A stretch of DNA of 64,000 nt from positions 16,908,281 through 16,972,280 of the forward strand of contig ML677365.1 in the NCBI GenBank assembly GCA_007922305.1. The letters are read 5' to 3'. The translations under genes and the position numbers were made by a program. This DNA comes from Dermatemys mawii. Taxonomy: Eukaryota; Chordata; Testudines; Dermatemydidae. The notes beneath the pieces are model-generated. The model saw only the letters and a program-made list of their open reading frames with translations. It did not search any database and was not told where the DNA came from. Below, one piece after another: positions 11,778 through 22,603 of this stretch. Position 1 is the stretch's first letter. Every line of letters begins with the position of its first letter.

Positions 11778-14613
11778 ACTAAAGTACAGTCAGACTATAT
11801 TTCGAAGGGCACCCCATGTGTTGTGCATCATTTGAAAAATGTCATCTCTATCAAAATATTGCACCTGGGCCACAAAAGAAGTCATTACTCTGTAAATCCT
11901 AAGAGTTGAGATAAACCCAGAGCTGGCTCTGCAAACTAATTTTCAAAAAGTTTTTGGGGGGAGGGGACAGAGATGGAAGGTTAAGGTGTTCGAATCAGGT
12001 TGGGACCAATCTCTGATTAAAAATTTGCTTAATGAAATTTAACACTATCAAATATCCATGCTTCACAAGCCGGAAGAGGAGAACGACTGAGGACATTCTG
12101 AAACAGGGTTCAGGTATCTTGTAGAGCACTTTAACTCCCTCCATGAATATTGTAATAAAGTCCCATTAATACTGCAGAGCTGGCACAGCAAGGAGCAACC
12201 TTGAATTCTGATAATGATTAGTTTGGCAAAAGTAGGGAGCAGCTCACAGCTCCCCACAGCCAAACCATAAGGCACTGGCATTTTGTGATTATGCTATCCT
12301 AAGGAAGCACATTTTGAAAAAGGGGAGAGCACAGAAACTGGATGTGAAGCAGCACCAAAGTGTAAACGGTAATTAAATATTTATATTGCCTTACTAACTA
12401 TAAATTGTGAGGTTATTGGTAATTCCTAAGTCAAGGCGATGCAGCACAGTAAAACTGAGACTATTATGGAAAATTTTGTGATAATTTTCCCACAGCCTGG
12501 CAGCTAGACTGCTACGAGCTACAGCACCAACGCTAGCTTAGACAGGGGGTAGGAGTCTGGGATTTTGGTGTTTGTTACAAAATGTTTCAAAATAAACATC
12601 GGAGCTATGCCAGCTCTGGCACTAATTCAACTGTATCATTGTTGAAAAGCAGGACAAAATTTTCTAGTCATACCCTAACTGAGCAATATTTAGAGACATA
12701 ATCAAATCACATCTGCAGTGAATTATTTAGCAAGAAATCAAAAAAATTAAAGCATGGGTAATAAAACTGAGAAAAGGGGACCCTACTCTGCAAATAATTA
12801 ACATTCCAGAATTTCATGCTTTACTTCAATGGAAAATGAAGTAACTACTTACCACTTTTCAGAGAGACTTATTAAAATAAAGAGCAACATGACAACATTA
12901 AAAAACTTCCTCCTCACGCATGTGGTAAGTACCACACTTCAGGTTCAGCGTCCATTCACAAAAGTCTCAAGCAAACAAGTCTCTCATAATAAAGGCTAAT
13001 TGACAACTGCAGAGTACAAAACAAGAGACTGCCTCTACTTAATTGAAGGTCATTCCTGTTAAGCTGTATGCTATATTTAACACTAGCTTTGTAATGGCTG
13101 CTTCTGTTCAAATGCTCTGCAGCCAGCGGATAGGGGTGAGGGTGAGGGGGGCGTGTTTAAGAAATGAAGAATCTACCATCAAAACCTTTTGTGACATATT
13201 AGCAGGACAAGGCAGGCTTGCTCACTTCCTCAACAAAACTAGGTTAGGATTGCTGTGAATGGGTCCATTTGAAGACTATACCAGACTTCAGATTAGAACG
13301 AACAGTTTAAGAAGTGAATTTATACACCACTAATTATTACTAGTACTATAAATTGCTGCCTGCTTCTCTGCCTGTGGACAATTAAAAGGCCTATATTTCT
13401 AAATTCCCCAGAATAAGTCACTGGATCAAAGAGTCATTTCAGGTTCCAATGGGGCAGAGGGGCATAATTCAAGAAGCAGCATTTCATTTAAAAGGGTGAG
13501 TGAAACCTGCCACAGAAAAATTGGAAAATTAGTTAAATACCCTCTGTATACGTGAGAGAAGAATATATATTTTACATATACTTACATATTCTAAAAAAAC
13601 TACCCATCAATATTGTAGTAAACAGTTCAAAGTCAGGAAATGTCAAAATTAAAGGCACACGTGACCTTACCTCTGCTCCCTATGCACGTGCACAGTCTTT
13701 AATTATATGATCAAATCCTATTATTTCTGCAGGATCCCTGCCTCACTTACCACACAGTTTGGAAAAGTAGCAAGTGAAAAAGACGGGATTTGGAGAAGCC
13801 CTTCTTCATTCAGTGTCAAAATTCTGTTCTGAATAACCTTCAAGGATATCCGCACATAAAGCACACTTCAGTAGCCCAATTCAGATCTGTTCCCCGATAT
13901 CTAATGCACCAAGTTATATATTACATCATCTTCCCAACTCAGCTTCATCCTTCATGCCAACCACTAGCAAGTATGGACAATAGGCTGGCTACATATTCCA
14001 GTTACCTTATTCCACTCATGCATTACAGACCCCAATAGGACAAATGCACACATGCTTAATCTCACATATACAAGTCGTCCCACTGACCTGTGCACGTATG
14101 CAAGAGTTTACAAGATCAGAATCACAGCCATTATTCTTAACCTTCAAGTGACAGACCTGGGTCTTCATTCCTCCCAATACTAATGCATAGAGATGCACGT
14201 CTGCACAGAATAGCTATGGGCAGCTTCTGTTAATTCTTTGCCCCAAATACACCAACAACAGTTAATAAATAAATCATACTCTCAGACAGACAAAACAGGT
14301 GGGTTTTCAAAAGGGATTATGATTGTAGAAAAAAAGTGATTTTAGAGGAAAGTATAATGTGTATTAGAATTGTATTATAAAAACAGTGATCATTACAAAA
14401 TCAAGCTATTCAGAATTAAGATCTAAAATTTCTTTAAATTCTGGTTTTTAAAGTATGAAAATTCACAGTTAAATTCACCAAAAGAACCTTAGTTATTTCT
14501 ACGCACAAGAGGTCTACCACAGGTTACCCACCATCCTTTGGGTTTCTTTTCGTTTTTTGTCACTTCTCTTAGCACTACTGGCTAACACAGTTGTAGAGGT
14601 GTTAGATTGGGTT
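11778..14613. other. Non-coding stretch, no gene seen
   Basis: Long AT-rich stretch with frames no longer than 82 codons, none with a recognisable domain or splice context. No repeat family recognised with confidence. Confidence 0.5.
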
Positions 14614-14627
14614 CCTAATTCAATTGT

Positions 14628-14682
14628 AAATAAGAGGAGGAAGACTTGTGGCACCTTAGACACTAACCAGTTTATTTCTAAG
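14628..14682 (-). mobile_element. 55-bp Penelope-like 3' end insertion with 14-bp target duplication
   Basis: The plus strand contains GACTTGTGGCACCTTAGACA, the reverse complement of the PLE 3' terminal block (compare GTCTTTAAGGTGCCACAGG at 44580). The 55-bp insert is bracketed by exact 14-bp copies of CCTAATTCAATTGT (14614-14627 and 14683-14696). Its first bases AAATAA mirror TTATTT near its end, a rudimentary fold-back. This is the shortest clean PLE insertion in the window: it keeps only the 3' terminus, as expected if the 3' end is where integration begins. Confidence 0.82.
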
Positions 14683-15398
14683 CCTAATTCAATTGTGTTA
14701 GCTAACTTGATTAAGCTAACTCAGCAGAAATAAAGCTTTTTTTCCTCTCTATCTTTTTTGGCTGTACAAATCCATAGAGAAATCCTGAGGAAACAAACTA
14801 CTGAAACACCCTATTCAGAATTATTTAATCTCAAGGACCACGAAAACTGGAACGTGTTGCTCAATCATACAGTAGCTGTGCCAACTCCAGCCTTCTTGAC
14901 AGCCGCAGTGTGCAGAAAGAAAATGTACTTTACAAATTCCTGGTTGAACAAATAGCATTTCCTGAAAGTGGTCATTTCTCACTCTTCTTTGAGATTTCAT
15001 GCACCAAATGTCACTACATTCACTGCAGCTAGTATATCAATATATAAAATTCTAACACTTACATGAAAGGGCAAAGGTTGGTATGGTAAAGGAATATCAT
15101 ACCGAGCATGGAGTCATTTATGTATGAAATTAGTCGTCTTGGTTTCAATACTCTTCTTGTAAAACTGGAGAAGTACTAAGTTAAGAAGTCTCCAAAGTCA
15201 GATGTGCACAGCCATAGACTACAAAGGTCTAAAGTGGTTATGGGGAGCTTAAAAAACAAAAGCAACTGATTATGGGAAGGTGGCAGGGTATGGCGACTAT
15301 ACCAGCTCAACATGTTCACAGGCACAAGTGCACTTTAACCTCAGAAAAGATACTTCAACATCTTATAAAGAAGGTACTGATGGTGGCTGGGTTCACTA

Positions 15399-15512
15399 AA
15401 GGCCAGAGTCTGACACATTTGTGTTCATTAACGGAATACGCCCACTGAATTGAATGGGACTATTCATGAAATAAGGTGCTACATCGGTAAGCATACAAGA
15501 ATCTGACCCTAT
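15399..15512. repeat. Old palindromic amniote-type repeat (relic)
   Basis: GGCCAGAGTCTGACAC at the left and AAGAATCTGACCCTA at the right bracket a centre containing TGAATTGAATGGGACTATTC. This layout, complementary ends around a 'tcaatgggac' centre, recurs at 31440, 38095, 41441/44610 and 63431. I treat it as one of several decayed palindromic elements; the class is not certain. Confidence 0.45.
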
Positions 15513-16284
15513 GTGGTTATTGCAGCTTCCTGATTATGTTTGAGAAGTGTAATGCAAAATTATAATCCAGTTATCCAGCTACAGATATTAATCACTAAAG
15601 AAGAAAGATCATAATCTCCTAGCCAGATGGGAGGGTTGAGGCAGAACAGCAGTATTAGTAAAGAATGGTGTCTGGTAGTCCAGCAACAACCAAGGATACA
15701 AGATTTTCTGCATCAGAACCAACAGAAGATGGTCATACTCCCAGAGCATCACTATAGGGAAAAGTGATATTTTCAGTTTGGCAGTAGTGTAAAACAGAGT
15801 GCTCTCACATATCATTTAGGCCCTGATCCTACAGTGCAGGCAGAGCTTCCTGTACGTCAGTGGAGACTGGCGTAAGTGTGGGGTTTTGCTCATGAACATG
15901 TCAATAAAGGATCCAAGCCTTAAGACCCCATATGTAGAAGTATCTTGCATTGTGAAAAACAATATTTTCCTTGAAATATATATTGTCAATTGTCACAAAT
16001 AACCATCAGTAAGACATAGTGTGTGATTTACCCAGCCCTACTCCACTGGTACAGACCCAGATCCCCACAGTAACCCTAGTACATTACTATTCCTAGGTGA
16101 TACGGTGTTGTGACTGGCATACTGTGGTGATAGTGTTTAGTTTTTAAAATGGTAACCATTGTACAAAGCTCCCGTTGCTTCTCCTTTAATCTCAATCCCT
16201 GCAGAGTTTTCAACAGTTCCCAGGGAGGATCCAAATATTACAAAGTATGTTGGAGATTGGGTACAGGATGTACCTAGTTAGATC

Positions 16285-16495
16285 AGAGCAATCAGACCAG
16301 CACAGTTCAGTTATGTTTTTTCAATCAAGCAGGTAGTGTCAGGTACAGCCATAAGAACCTATACTCTCAACGTGATTCTGAGGTCTTCTGTTAGCCAGAG
16401 GTTCACCTATTTATATATACCTAGGCATTTATACCACGTTCACCAGTGTGTAATCGAAACAATTATCCTGTCACTACAGCTCAGGAGGGCAGAGA
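16285..16495. repeat. Unclassified dispersed repeat, copy 1
   Basis: Shares TCAGACCAGCACA, AGCCAGAGGTTCACCTATTT and CTAGGCATTTATAC with 18380-18514, in the same order and orientation, with moderate divergence. No terminal repeats, poly-A or coding sequence mark the edges, so the class is unknown and the ends are approximate. Confidence 0.6.
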
Positions 16496-16522
16496 TGACG
16501 CTAAAGAAGGGGGTAACTCTAA

Positions 16523-16802
16523 GGGCAGGTCTACACTAGAAGCACTACACTGGTACAGCTGCACTGCTGTAATGCCTCTGGTGGAGACGCTCTATGCTGA
16601 CAGGAAAGCGCTCTTCCTTCAGCACAGTTACTCCACCTCCACAAGAGGCTGAAGCTATGTCGGCAGGAGAGCGTCTCCTGATGACAAAGTGCCAGTGTAG
16701 ATAGCGCTTAGGTTGCTGTAACTTGAGTCATTCGGGGGAGTCTTTTTCACATCCCTGAGCAATGCAAGTTAGATCGACTTAAGCAGTAGTGTACACCTGC
16801 TC
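16523..16802. mobile_element. MITE with GGGCAGGTCTACAC-type ends (280 bp)
   Basis: The left end GGGCAGGTCTACACTAG is inversely matched by TAGTGTACACCTGCTC at the right. TAA occurs immediately outside both ends (16520-16522 and 16803-16805), which could be a 3-bp PIF/Harbinger-type duplication. Internal sequence includes an inverted GAGACGCTC/GAGAGCGTCTC pair. No coding. Superfamily is tentative because the 3-bp duplication is weak evidence. Confidence 0.65.
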
Positions 16803-16805
16803 TAA

Positions 16806-18379
16806 GAGAAGAAGCAGGAACTAGACAGGACTGGATAACATTTTAAACACACATTAAAAGGACTTTTTAATATACATGGTAATTTAAATCAAAACTTTGA
16901 AAACTATGTCAAAAAAGATTCTCAAAATTACCCTCTGCGTATAATGTATCTAGCTTGTGGAATTAAAGGAAGGACGTTGAGGCTGTCTCTAACTCCCAGG
17001 AGTGCTAGAGGTAAGAGTTATGAAGACCAGAAGCAATTTTTAAAAAGCAGTTTTTTCCCCCCATGGTTATTTAACTAGCTACCTTTCCAATGTTCTGTGG
17101 GGAATTTCTGCGGTACTTTAAAGATCTACCACATTTCTAAAAACAAAAACAGCTTCCAACTTTGAGCCACAAGTGGGAGTGTAACAAACATAGCCAGTTC
17201 AACACTCAACAACATAAAACACTCTTTGGAACATATCATTTCTGCAGAAACACGGAAGCTTCATTTTAAAACACTCAATGTTACAGTCAAAAAACAGAGC
17301 TTCAACACTGAGAAATAACCAAATAACATGCTGAGGAAATTATAAACAACCCCACTGAGGACCAGGGACTGGAAGCTGCACATGGCATTTTAATACAATA
17401 GACAGATATAAAACATTCATTGAGTTAATAAACCAGCAGCAACACCCAACCTCATCCCCAACATTCTGTACTCATCTACTTTGGGACAGACACTGTTTTC
17501 TTCTCTTCCTCCACTTCCCCTTTTAAACGTATTCTCCATACACATTATCTGCTGCTACTGCATTTTTGGAGAACTTTTTACCATCAACTTTATGTAAGCA
17601 ATCTATTCATGGATACATCATATTCCTGGACTCCTCCTCTCCCTGCTGCACAAAAATTTACATTGATAACTTTCACCATTGCAACAAGAGACCCATATGT
17701 AAGTCTTGTGCATCAATGAGTTGACAGACCTAATTATATAATACAAGGAGAATTCCCCCTTCATTAAAAATCACAGAATATATGTTTGATGCGTCTAGGC
17801 TGTAATCCACAGGCAATTCACAAAGTCTAATGGACTCCCAGCAATGTCAGCTTGGCACATTGATGCATACACAGTATTTTGCATTACTGTTTATGATGCT
17901 AACTATGTGCCTCAAAATACATGTGCAGTGTGGCAGATTTAATGTTAGTGCGGGAAGCTTAAATTTTGGATTCCTGGCTTATGGTATGTTTACATTACAC
18001 TGAATTAGTTTTTTCCTATATCTTCTTTGAAGGATTTTTTGTTTTTCTTTTTTAAATACCAGAACAAACCATCAAACTGATGTATTTATAATTCCATATT
18101 TGACTGTGGGTTCACACAATATGGAAATGCACCAAAAATGGTTTGACATTAAATGAAAGCGGATGTTTTTGGTTTGGAATCAATTCATGGAACATTCTGA
18201 AGCAGGGAACTCTCCATCCAAAAAGAGTAGGAATGCTTACCTGAGCAAAAGGAGGATCTGCACTTTGAATGACAGTCCACAGGCCTTCAAGCACTGTCTC
18301 ATAATTTGTTTCTACAGCCTCCCATCTGAATACTGATCAAGCCACACCATGCTCAGCTTTTAAAGTCAGACGAGATAAA
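16806..18379. other. Non-coding stretch, no gene seen
   Basis: AT-rich DNA with frames no longer than 60 codons. Nothing recognised. Confidence 0.5.
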
Positions 18380-18514
18380 GCACATTCAGACCAGCACAAA
18401 CCTCGATTGAGGTGTTCCATTCAGCCAGAAGTTCACCTATTTATCTAGCTAGGCATTTATACTATGCTCGCCACTGTAAAATCTGAACACCTACCCTGTA
18501 GCTAAAACTCAGGC
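18380..18514. repeat. Unclassified dispersed repeat, copy 2
   Basis: Second copy of the repeat at 16285-16495: TCAGACCAGCACA, AGCCAGAAGTTCACCTATTT, CTAGGCATTTATAC and a final CTCAGG, in the same order. The two copies are 2.1 kb apart and diverged by several substitutions and small gaps. Confidence 0.6.
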
Positions 18515-18873
18515 AGCAGAAGGAGGCAGGCTGACCTACAAAACAGGCTCCCCATGGAAGGAGGAAGATTGAAAAAGACCTCTGGAAAACTGTTCTTACA
18601 CTGATGAAGGACCCATTTTCTTGGGTCATTTGTGGATGCAGGTTTGGGGAGGTTACCAAAAATATTCTTCACTTAAAGCCAGGCTAGTCAAGCATCTGGA
18701 TGCTCTCTGAAAAGGGCTACAACTCCCATAATTTATTATTTTTTTAAATTACATTAACCTATTAGCTTAACATTTCTGAAATGTCTTGCAAGTGAGAAGT
18801 TAAGGATGGTTATTAGATACATGAAAAGATCTGAAAGACTACAAGCAACCTTCAATCATATACACATTCTTCC

Positions 18874-18892
18874 GGGGGGGGGGGAGGGGAAC
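18874..18892 (+). repeat. Short G-rich run
   Basis: A run of about a dozen G followed by AGGGG. Low-complexity; may form G-rich secondary structure. No other function seen. Confidence 0.7.
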
Positions 18893-18924
18893 AAGCCTGT
18901 AAAACTAATGAAATAGCAACAAGA

Positions 18925-19035
18925 CTTATGGTTGAACGATTGGAATGCTAACTGACATATTGGTTCAATTCCTGGCTCTACCACAGAATGTCGGTTTCAT
19001 CTTGGGCAAATCACGTAATCGTGCTGCGCCTTTAG
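18925..19035 (+). mobile_element. MIR-like SINE fragment
   Basis: GGTTCAATTCCTGGCTCTACC followed by CTTGGGCAAATCACGTAA resembles the box-B-like and 'gggcaagtcac' segments of MIR-type SINEs. Short, diverged and without clear ends; this is a relic identified by motif order only. Confidence 0.5.
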
Positions 19036-20206
19036 AGAGTGCAGAGTTTTTATTTGTTTTCATGTACATAATTCAAACACAGATTAACAAATTTTATCTA
19101 AGCTTCCCAAAATAAATTCACCTTTGGGCTGAAACAACTTAGCCTAAAAGGGAAATCTGAGTGAGCTGTTGTATAGTACTAAAAATAGGGATTTAGAATG
19201 AAATGCCCAACTCACACTTGAGTTAAACATTGCTTATGTGGCACTATAATAGCTTATTTACTGACAAGGACAAATTCTACAGATTCATCACTGCACTATT
19301 AGTCATTACTTCACTCTAAATGAACCCACTGCTCCGGATCCAGACAAAAATAATTCACTCAGTATAAGTATGTCCTCTAGTACAAATCATTTTTCCACTG
19401 CTGTTGCAGAGCACACACATTTCAGGTTGTTGCCTCTAATATCTAACATCCTTTTGATATTATCCCTGAGGACCATGCTATTCAAAAAAATAAATAAATA
19501 AAATAGAGATAATTCAAAATAGAGATGGTTATTGTTACAGGGTCAGTCATTAATGCACTCTCTTTATTCAAAAGACTTAAAATCATGTTTCAATCTGAAC
19601 AAGAGAAATCATGTTCTCAGGTCAGTCATGCAACGTCATCGATGCATAAATTACCAGGTCTGTAAAGATTACCATTTATCTTGTAAACAGGAACTAAAGA
19701 CAACTAAACAAAATCTGTTCACCGAACAGCCTAAAGTAATTCTCCCAAACTTGCTACAACAGGAAACCAGGTCATGCCACTCTAGTAATGTGACCTGAAC
19801 CAAGACCAAATTGCTCACTTATTGCTTGCTGCAGCTAAGACAAGAGGCACAGCATAAAAGACATCTTTATGGCTTGGATACAAGCAATGTCTTGAAGGGA
19901 TCTAGAATAAGCTTTGCATTCTCAAAAAACAACATCTCTCTGTTAAAAAAATGTAGTCAGTCAAATCTAATAAGATTACAAAAAGGTGCTTTTCCAGAAC
20001 TAGACAAGCACTCTTTGTTCAAAGTCTGAGCCTCAATAAAGCTAGTAATTCTTTGCCATAAGGAAAATGTTTGAACTACTGAATGAATGGCAAAAGTCAA
20101 TTTGGTAGGATAATCTGATTAATAAATGCCATCCATATGCCGCTTCTGCTGTTTTAAGACAATTAGTGATGAAAAGAGAGGCACACAAAAATCTGTTCAA
20201 TGTATC
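19036..20206. other. Non-coding stretch, no gene seen
   Basis: AT-rich. Frames at 19532-19798 and 19811-20029 (88 and 72 codons) have no recognisable motif. No repeat recognised. Confidence 0.5.
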
Positions 20207-20214
20207 AGTTAGTT

Positions 20215-21070
20215 CAGGGGTGGGCAAACTACAGCCCGTGGGCCACTTGTGGCCCGCAAGCCGTTTTTATCCGGCCCGCGAGCTCCTGCCGGGGGAGCGG
20301 AACCAGTGTCTGGGGTGCACCAACCCCGTTCTCAGGTGGCACGCCCGGCCAGCACGCCACCTGGGTCCCTGCGGCGAGCTGGGCGCACCACCCGGGACAG
20401 CAGGCCACAGCCGGACGCTGCCTAGAGCCTGGGACAGCAGGCCCGCAGCCAGCACTGCGCCCCGCACTCCTGGCCCGGGGTGCCGGGCCGACCACGGCAA
20501 GCCGCGGGGCCCGCGCTCCTGAGCCAGGGACAGGGCCGAGCGCGGCAGACCATGGGGACCCGCGCTCCCAGCCCGGGGGCTGGGCGGAGCGCTGCAAGCC
20601 GCGGGACCCGGCGCCCAGCTCAGCAGGTAAGCGGGGCGGCGGTGGTTAGGGTAGGTGGGGAGGGGCTTAGGTGGTAGTGGTGGTTATGGTAGGTGGGGTG
20701 GGCTTAGGTGGGGTGGTGGTCAGGGTAGGTGGGGGGCTTAGGTGGCGGGGTGGTTAGAGTGGGTGTGGGGGGGGCTTAGGTGGGGGGGTGGTTAGGGTGG
20801 GTAGGGGGTCTCCGGAGAGGGCAGTCAGGGAACAGAGAGCAGGGGGGCTAGATAGGGGATGAGGTCCTGGGGGGCAGTTAGAATGGGAGGGTCTCCGGGG
20901 GGGGGTGATCAGGGGACAAGGAAGGGGGGGTTGGATGAGTCAGGTGTTCTGAGGGGGGCAGTCCGGGGGCAGGAAGTGTGTGGGGGTCGGATAGGGGGCG
21001 GGGCCTTCGGCCCTCCGCACAATTTTGAACTCCAGTGCGGCCCTCAGGCCAAAAAGTTTGCCCACCCCTG
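20215..21070. mobile_element. Non-autonomous hAT-type element with G-rich minisatellite (856 bp)
   Basis: Perfect inverted ends, CAGGGGTGGGCAAACT and AGTTTGCCCACCCCTG, with an exact 8-bp duplication AGTTAGTT (20207-20214 and 21071-21078). The first 400 bp are very GC-rich. A splice-donor-like CAG/GTAAGCG occurs at 20624-20633. From about 20640 the copy turns into an irregular G-rich tandem array. No transposase is present, and the 65-149-codon frames in both directions are composition artefacts. Same end family as 6595-7157. Confidence 0.93.
20640..20810 (+). repeat. G-rich minisatellite inside the hAT element
   Basis: Four to five imperfect units of roughly 40 bp built on GGTGGTTAGGGTAGGTGGGG and GGGCTTAGGTGG. 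Runs of three or more G are dense on the plus strand, so G-quadruplex formation is plausible. Units differ in G-run length, which suggests slippage. G-rich non-tandem sequence continues to about 21000. Confidence 0.8.
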
Positions 21071-21540
21071 AGTTAGTTCCTAAGGTCTTCTGCTTGTCCC
21101 TTTAAGAGGCTCCTCTGCATGCCCAAGATTCCCAACTTTACAAGTTACACACAACATTTAAGGTAGCAATCCTCTTCTGATGAAGGACTGGATCATGGAT
21201 GTCTTTCAAATCACATTGATGTCTCTCCTCTTAAGTAGCTGGAGAAGGTCCTTGATAATCAATATAAAGACATGATCTCTAATCAAGAAGTAATTTGTCA
21301 GGAGCCAGGCAGGCATTAAAGGCAATGCTATTAGATTTATGTTTAATGCACTGTTAAAAATTGAGAATTATCCAACTTTCAGAGATGTTAAAAAACACAA
21401 GAAAATAGGATACCAAAAACAAGCTGGGGATTTTTAAAAATCCACACCTCTACTATCCAGTCTGGCCTTGTTTTGGTCATCTTGAGTTTTAGTGATATGC
21501 ATGTATAATTGGGGGGAAAGCAGGAAGTGCTATATAAATT

Positions 21541-22445
21541 CATGGTACACACACATCTTGAATACTGCATGCTGATGTGGTCACCCCATCTCAAAAAAAG
21601 ATATATTGGAATTGGAAAAAAGGTTCAGAAAAGGGCAACAAATGGTTAGGGATATGGAACAGCTGTCATGAGAAGAGATTAATAAGACTCGGGTTATTCA
21701 GCTTTGAAAAGACACAACTAAAGTGGGGGAGATATGACAGAGGTCTCGAACAGTGCTCTTCAAACTTTTGGTGCCGCAGCCCCCTTTCGCACTCCCCCCT
21801 CCACTCGCGGCCCCCCGGGGTATGTCCACTGAAATGCCGCCGAATAGAAAACTTCCGCTTTCGTTCGGCAGCATTTGGGCGGACCAAAAATAGACCGCGA
21901 CTTTGGCGGTCTCCCGAGAAGGCTCGGCGGTGGCACTGGGGTCTCATGCACCCCCAAAGGTGCGCACACCCCAGTTTGAAGACCGCTGGTCTATAAAATC
22001 ATAACAGGTGTGGAGAAAGTAAATAAGGAAGTCTTATTTACTCCTTCTTATAACACAAGAACTAGGGGGTCATCATAAGAAATTAATAGGCAGCAAGTTT
22101 AAAACAAACAAAAGGAAGTATTTTTCACACAACACACAGTCAACCTCTGAAACTCCTTGCCAGAGGATGTTGTGGAGGACAGGACTGTAGCAGAGTTAGA
22201 ACAAGAACTAGATAAATTCATGGAGGATGGGTCCATCAATGGCTATTAGTCAGGATGGGCAGGGATGGTGTCTCTAGCTTCTGTTTGTCAGAAGCTAAGA
22301 ATGGGCGACAGCGGATGGATCACTTGATGACTATCTGTTCTGTTCATTCCCTCTGAAGCACCTGGCATTGGCCATGGTCAGAAGACAGGATACTGGACTA
22401 GATGGATCTTTGGTCTGGCCCAGTATGGCCATCATTATGAGGTCT
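21541..22445 (+). mobile_element. CR1/L2-like LINE 3' end, interrupted by a hAT element
   Basis: Reads forward from CTTGAATACTGCATGCTGAT, the end of the reverse-transcriptase domain, through the conserved 3' segment (CTCCTTGCCAGAGGATGTTG at 22153) to CAGTATGGCCATCATTATGA. A translated end of the RT frame is visible but broken by stops. The element is split by the hAT copy at 21751-21988. The same 3' UTR type is present at 36090-36448. Related copies end in TTCTTATG-type repeats. Confidence 0.82.
21751..21988. mobile_element. Non-autonomous hAT-type element nested in a LINE (238 bp)
   Basis: Ends CAGTGCTCTTCAAACT and AGTTTGAAGACCGCTG, flanked by GTCTCGAA (21743-21750) and GTCTATAA (21989-21996), an 8-bp duplication with two mismatches. 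Sister of 10462-10724, with the same GGCAGCATTTGGGCGG-type interior. It lies inside the CR1/L2-like copy and is therefore younger than that insertion. No coding. Confidence 0.87.
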
Positions 22446-22603
22446 AGATCCACTTAAGGCAGATTTGCTCTTCAGTGGTGTGAGGAAGATTCATGCAAGT
22501 CAAAGTCCATCTTCACCACACCATCTGAAGCAACCTATCCAGCCCAAACCCACCACAGCAGGCAGCCAACCAGCACTAATACCTCTGCCTCTACGTCCAA
22601 GCA

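Noticed and set aside
20166..20677. Frames of 65-149 codons on both strands
   Set aside because: They lie in the GC-rich first part of the hAT element 20215-21070 and have no domain.
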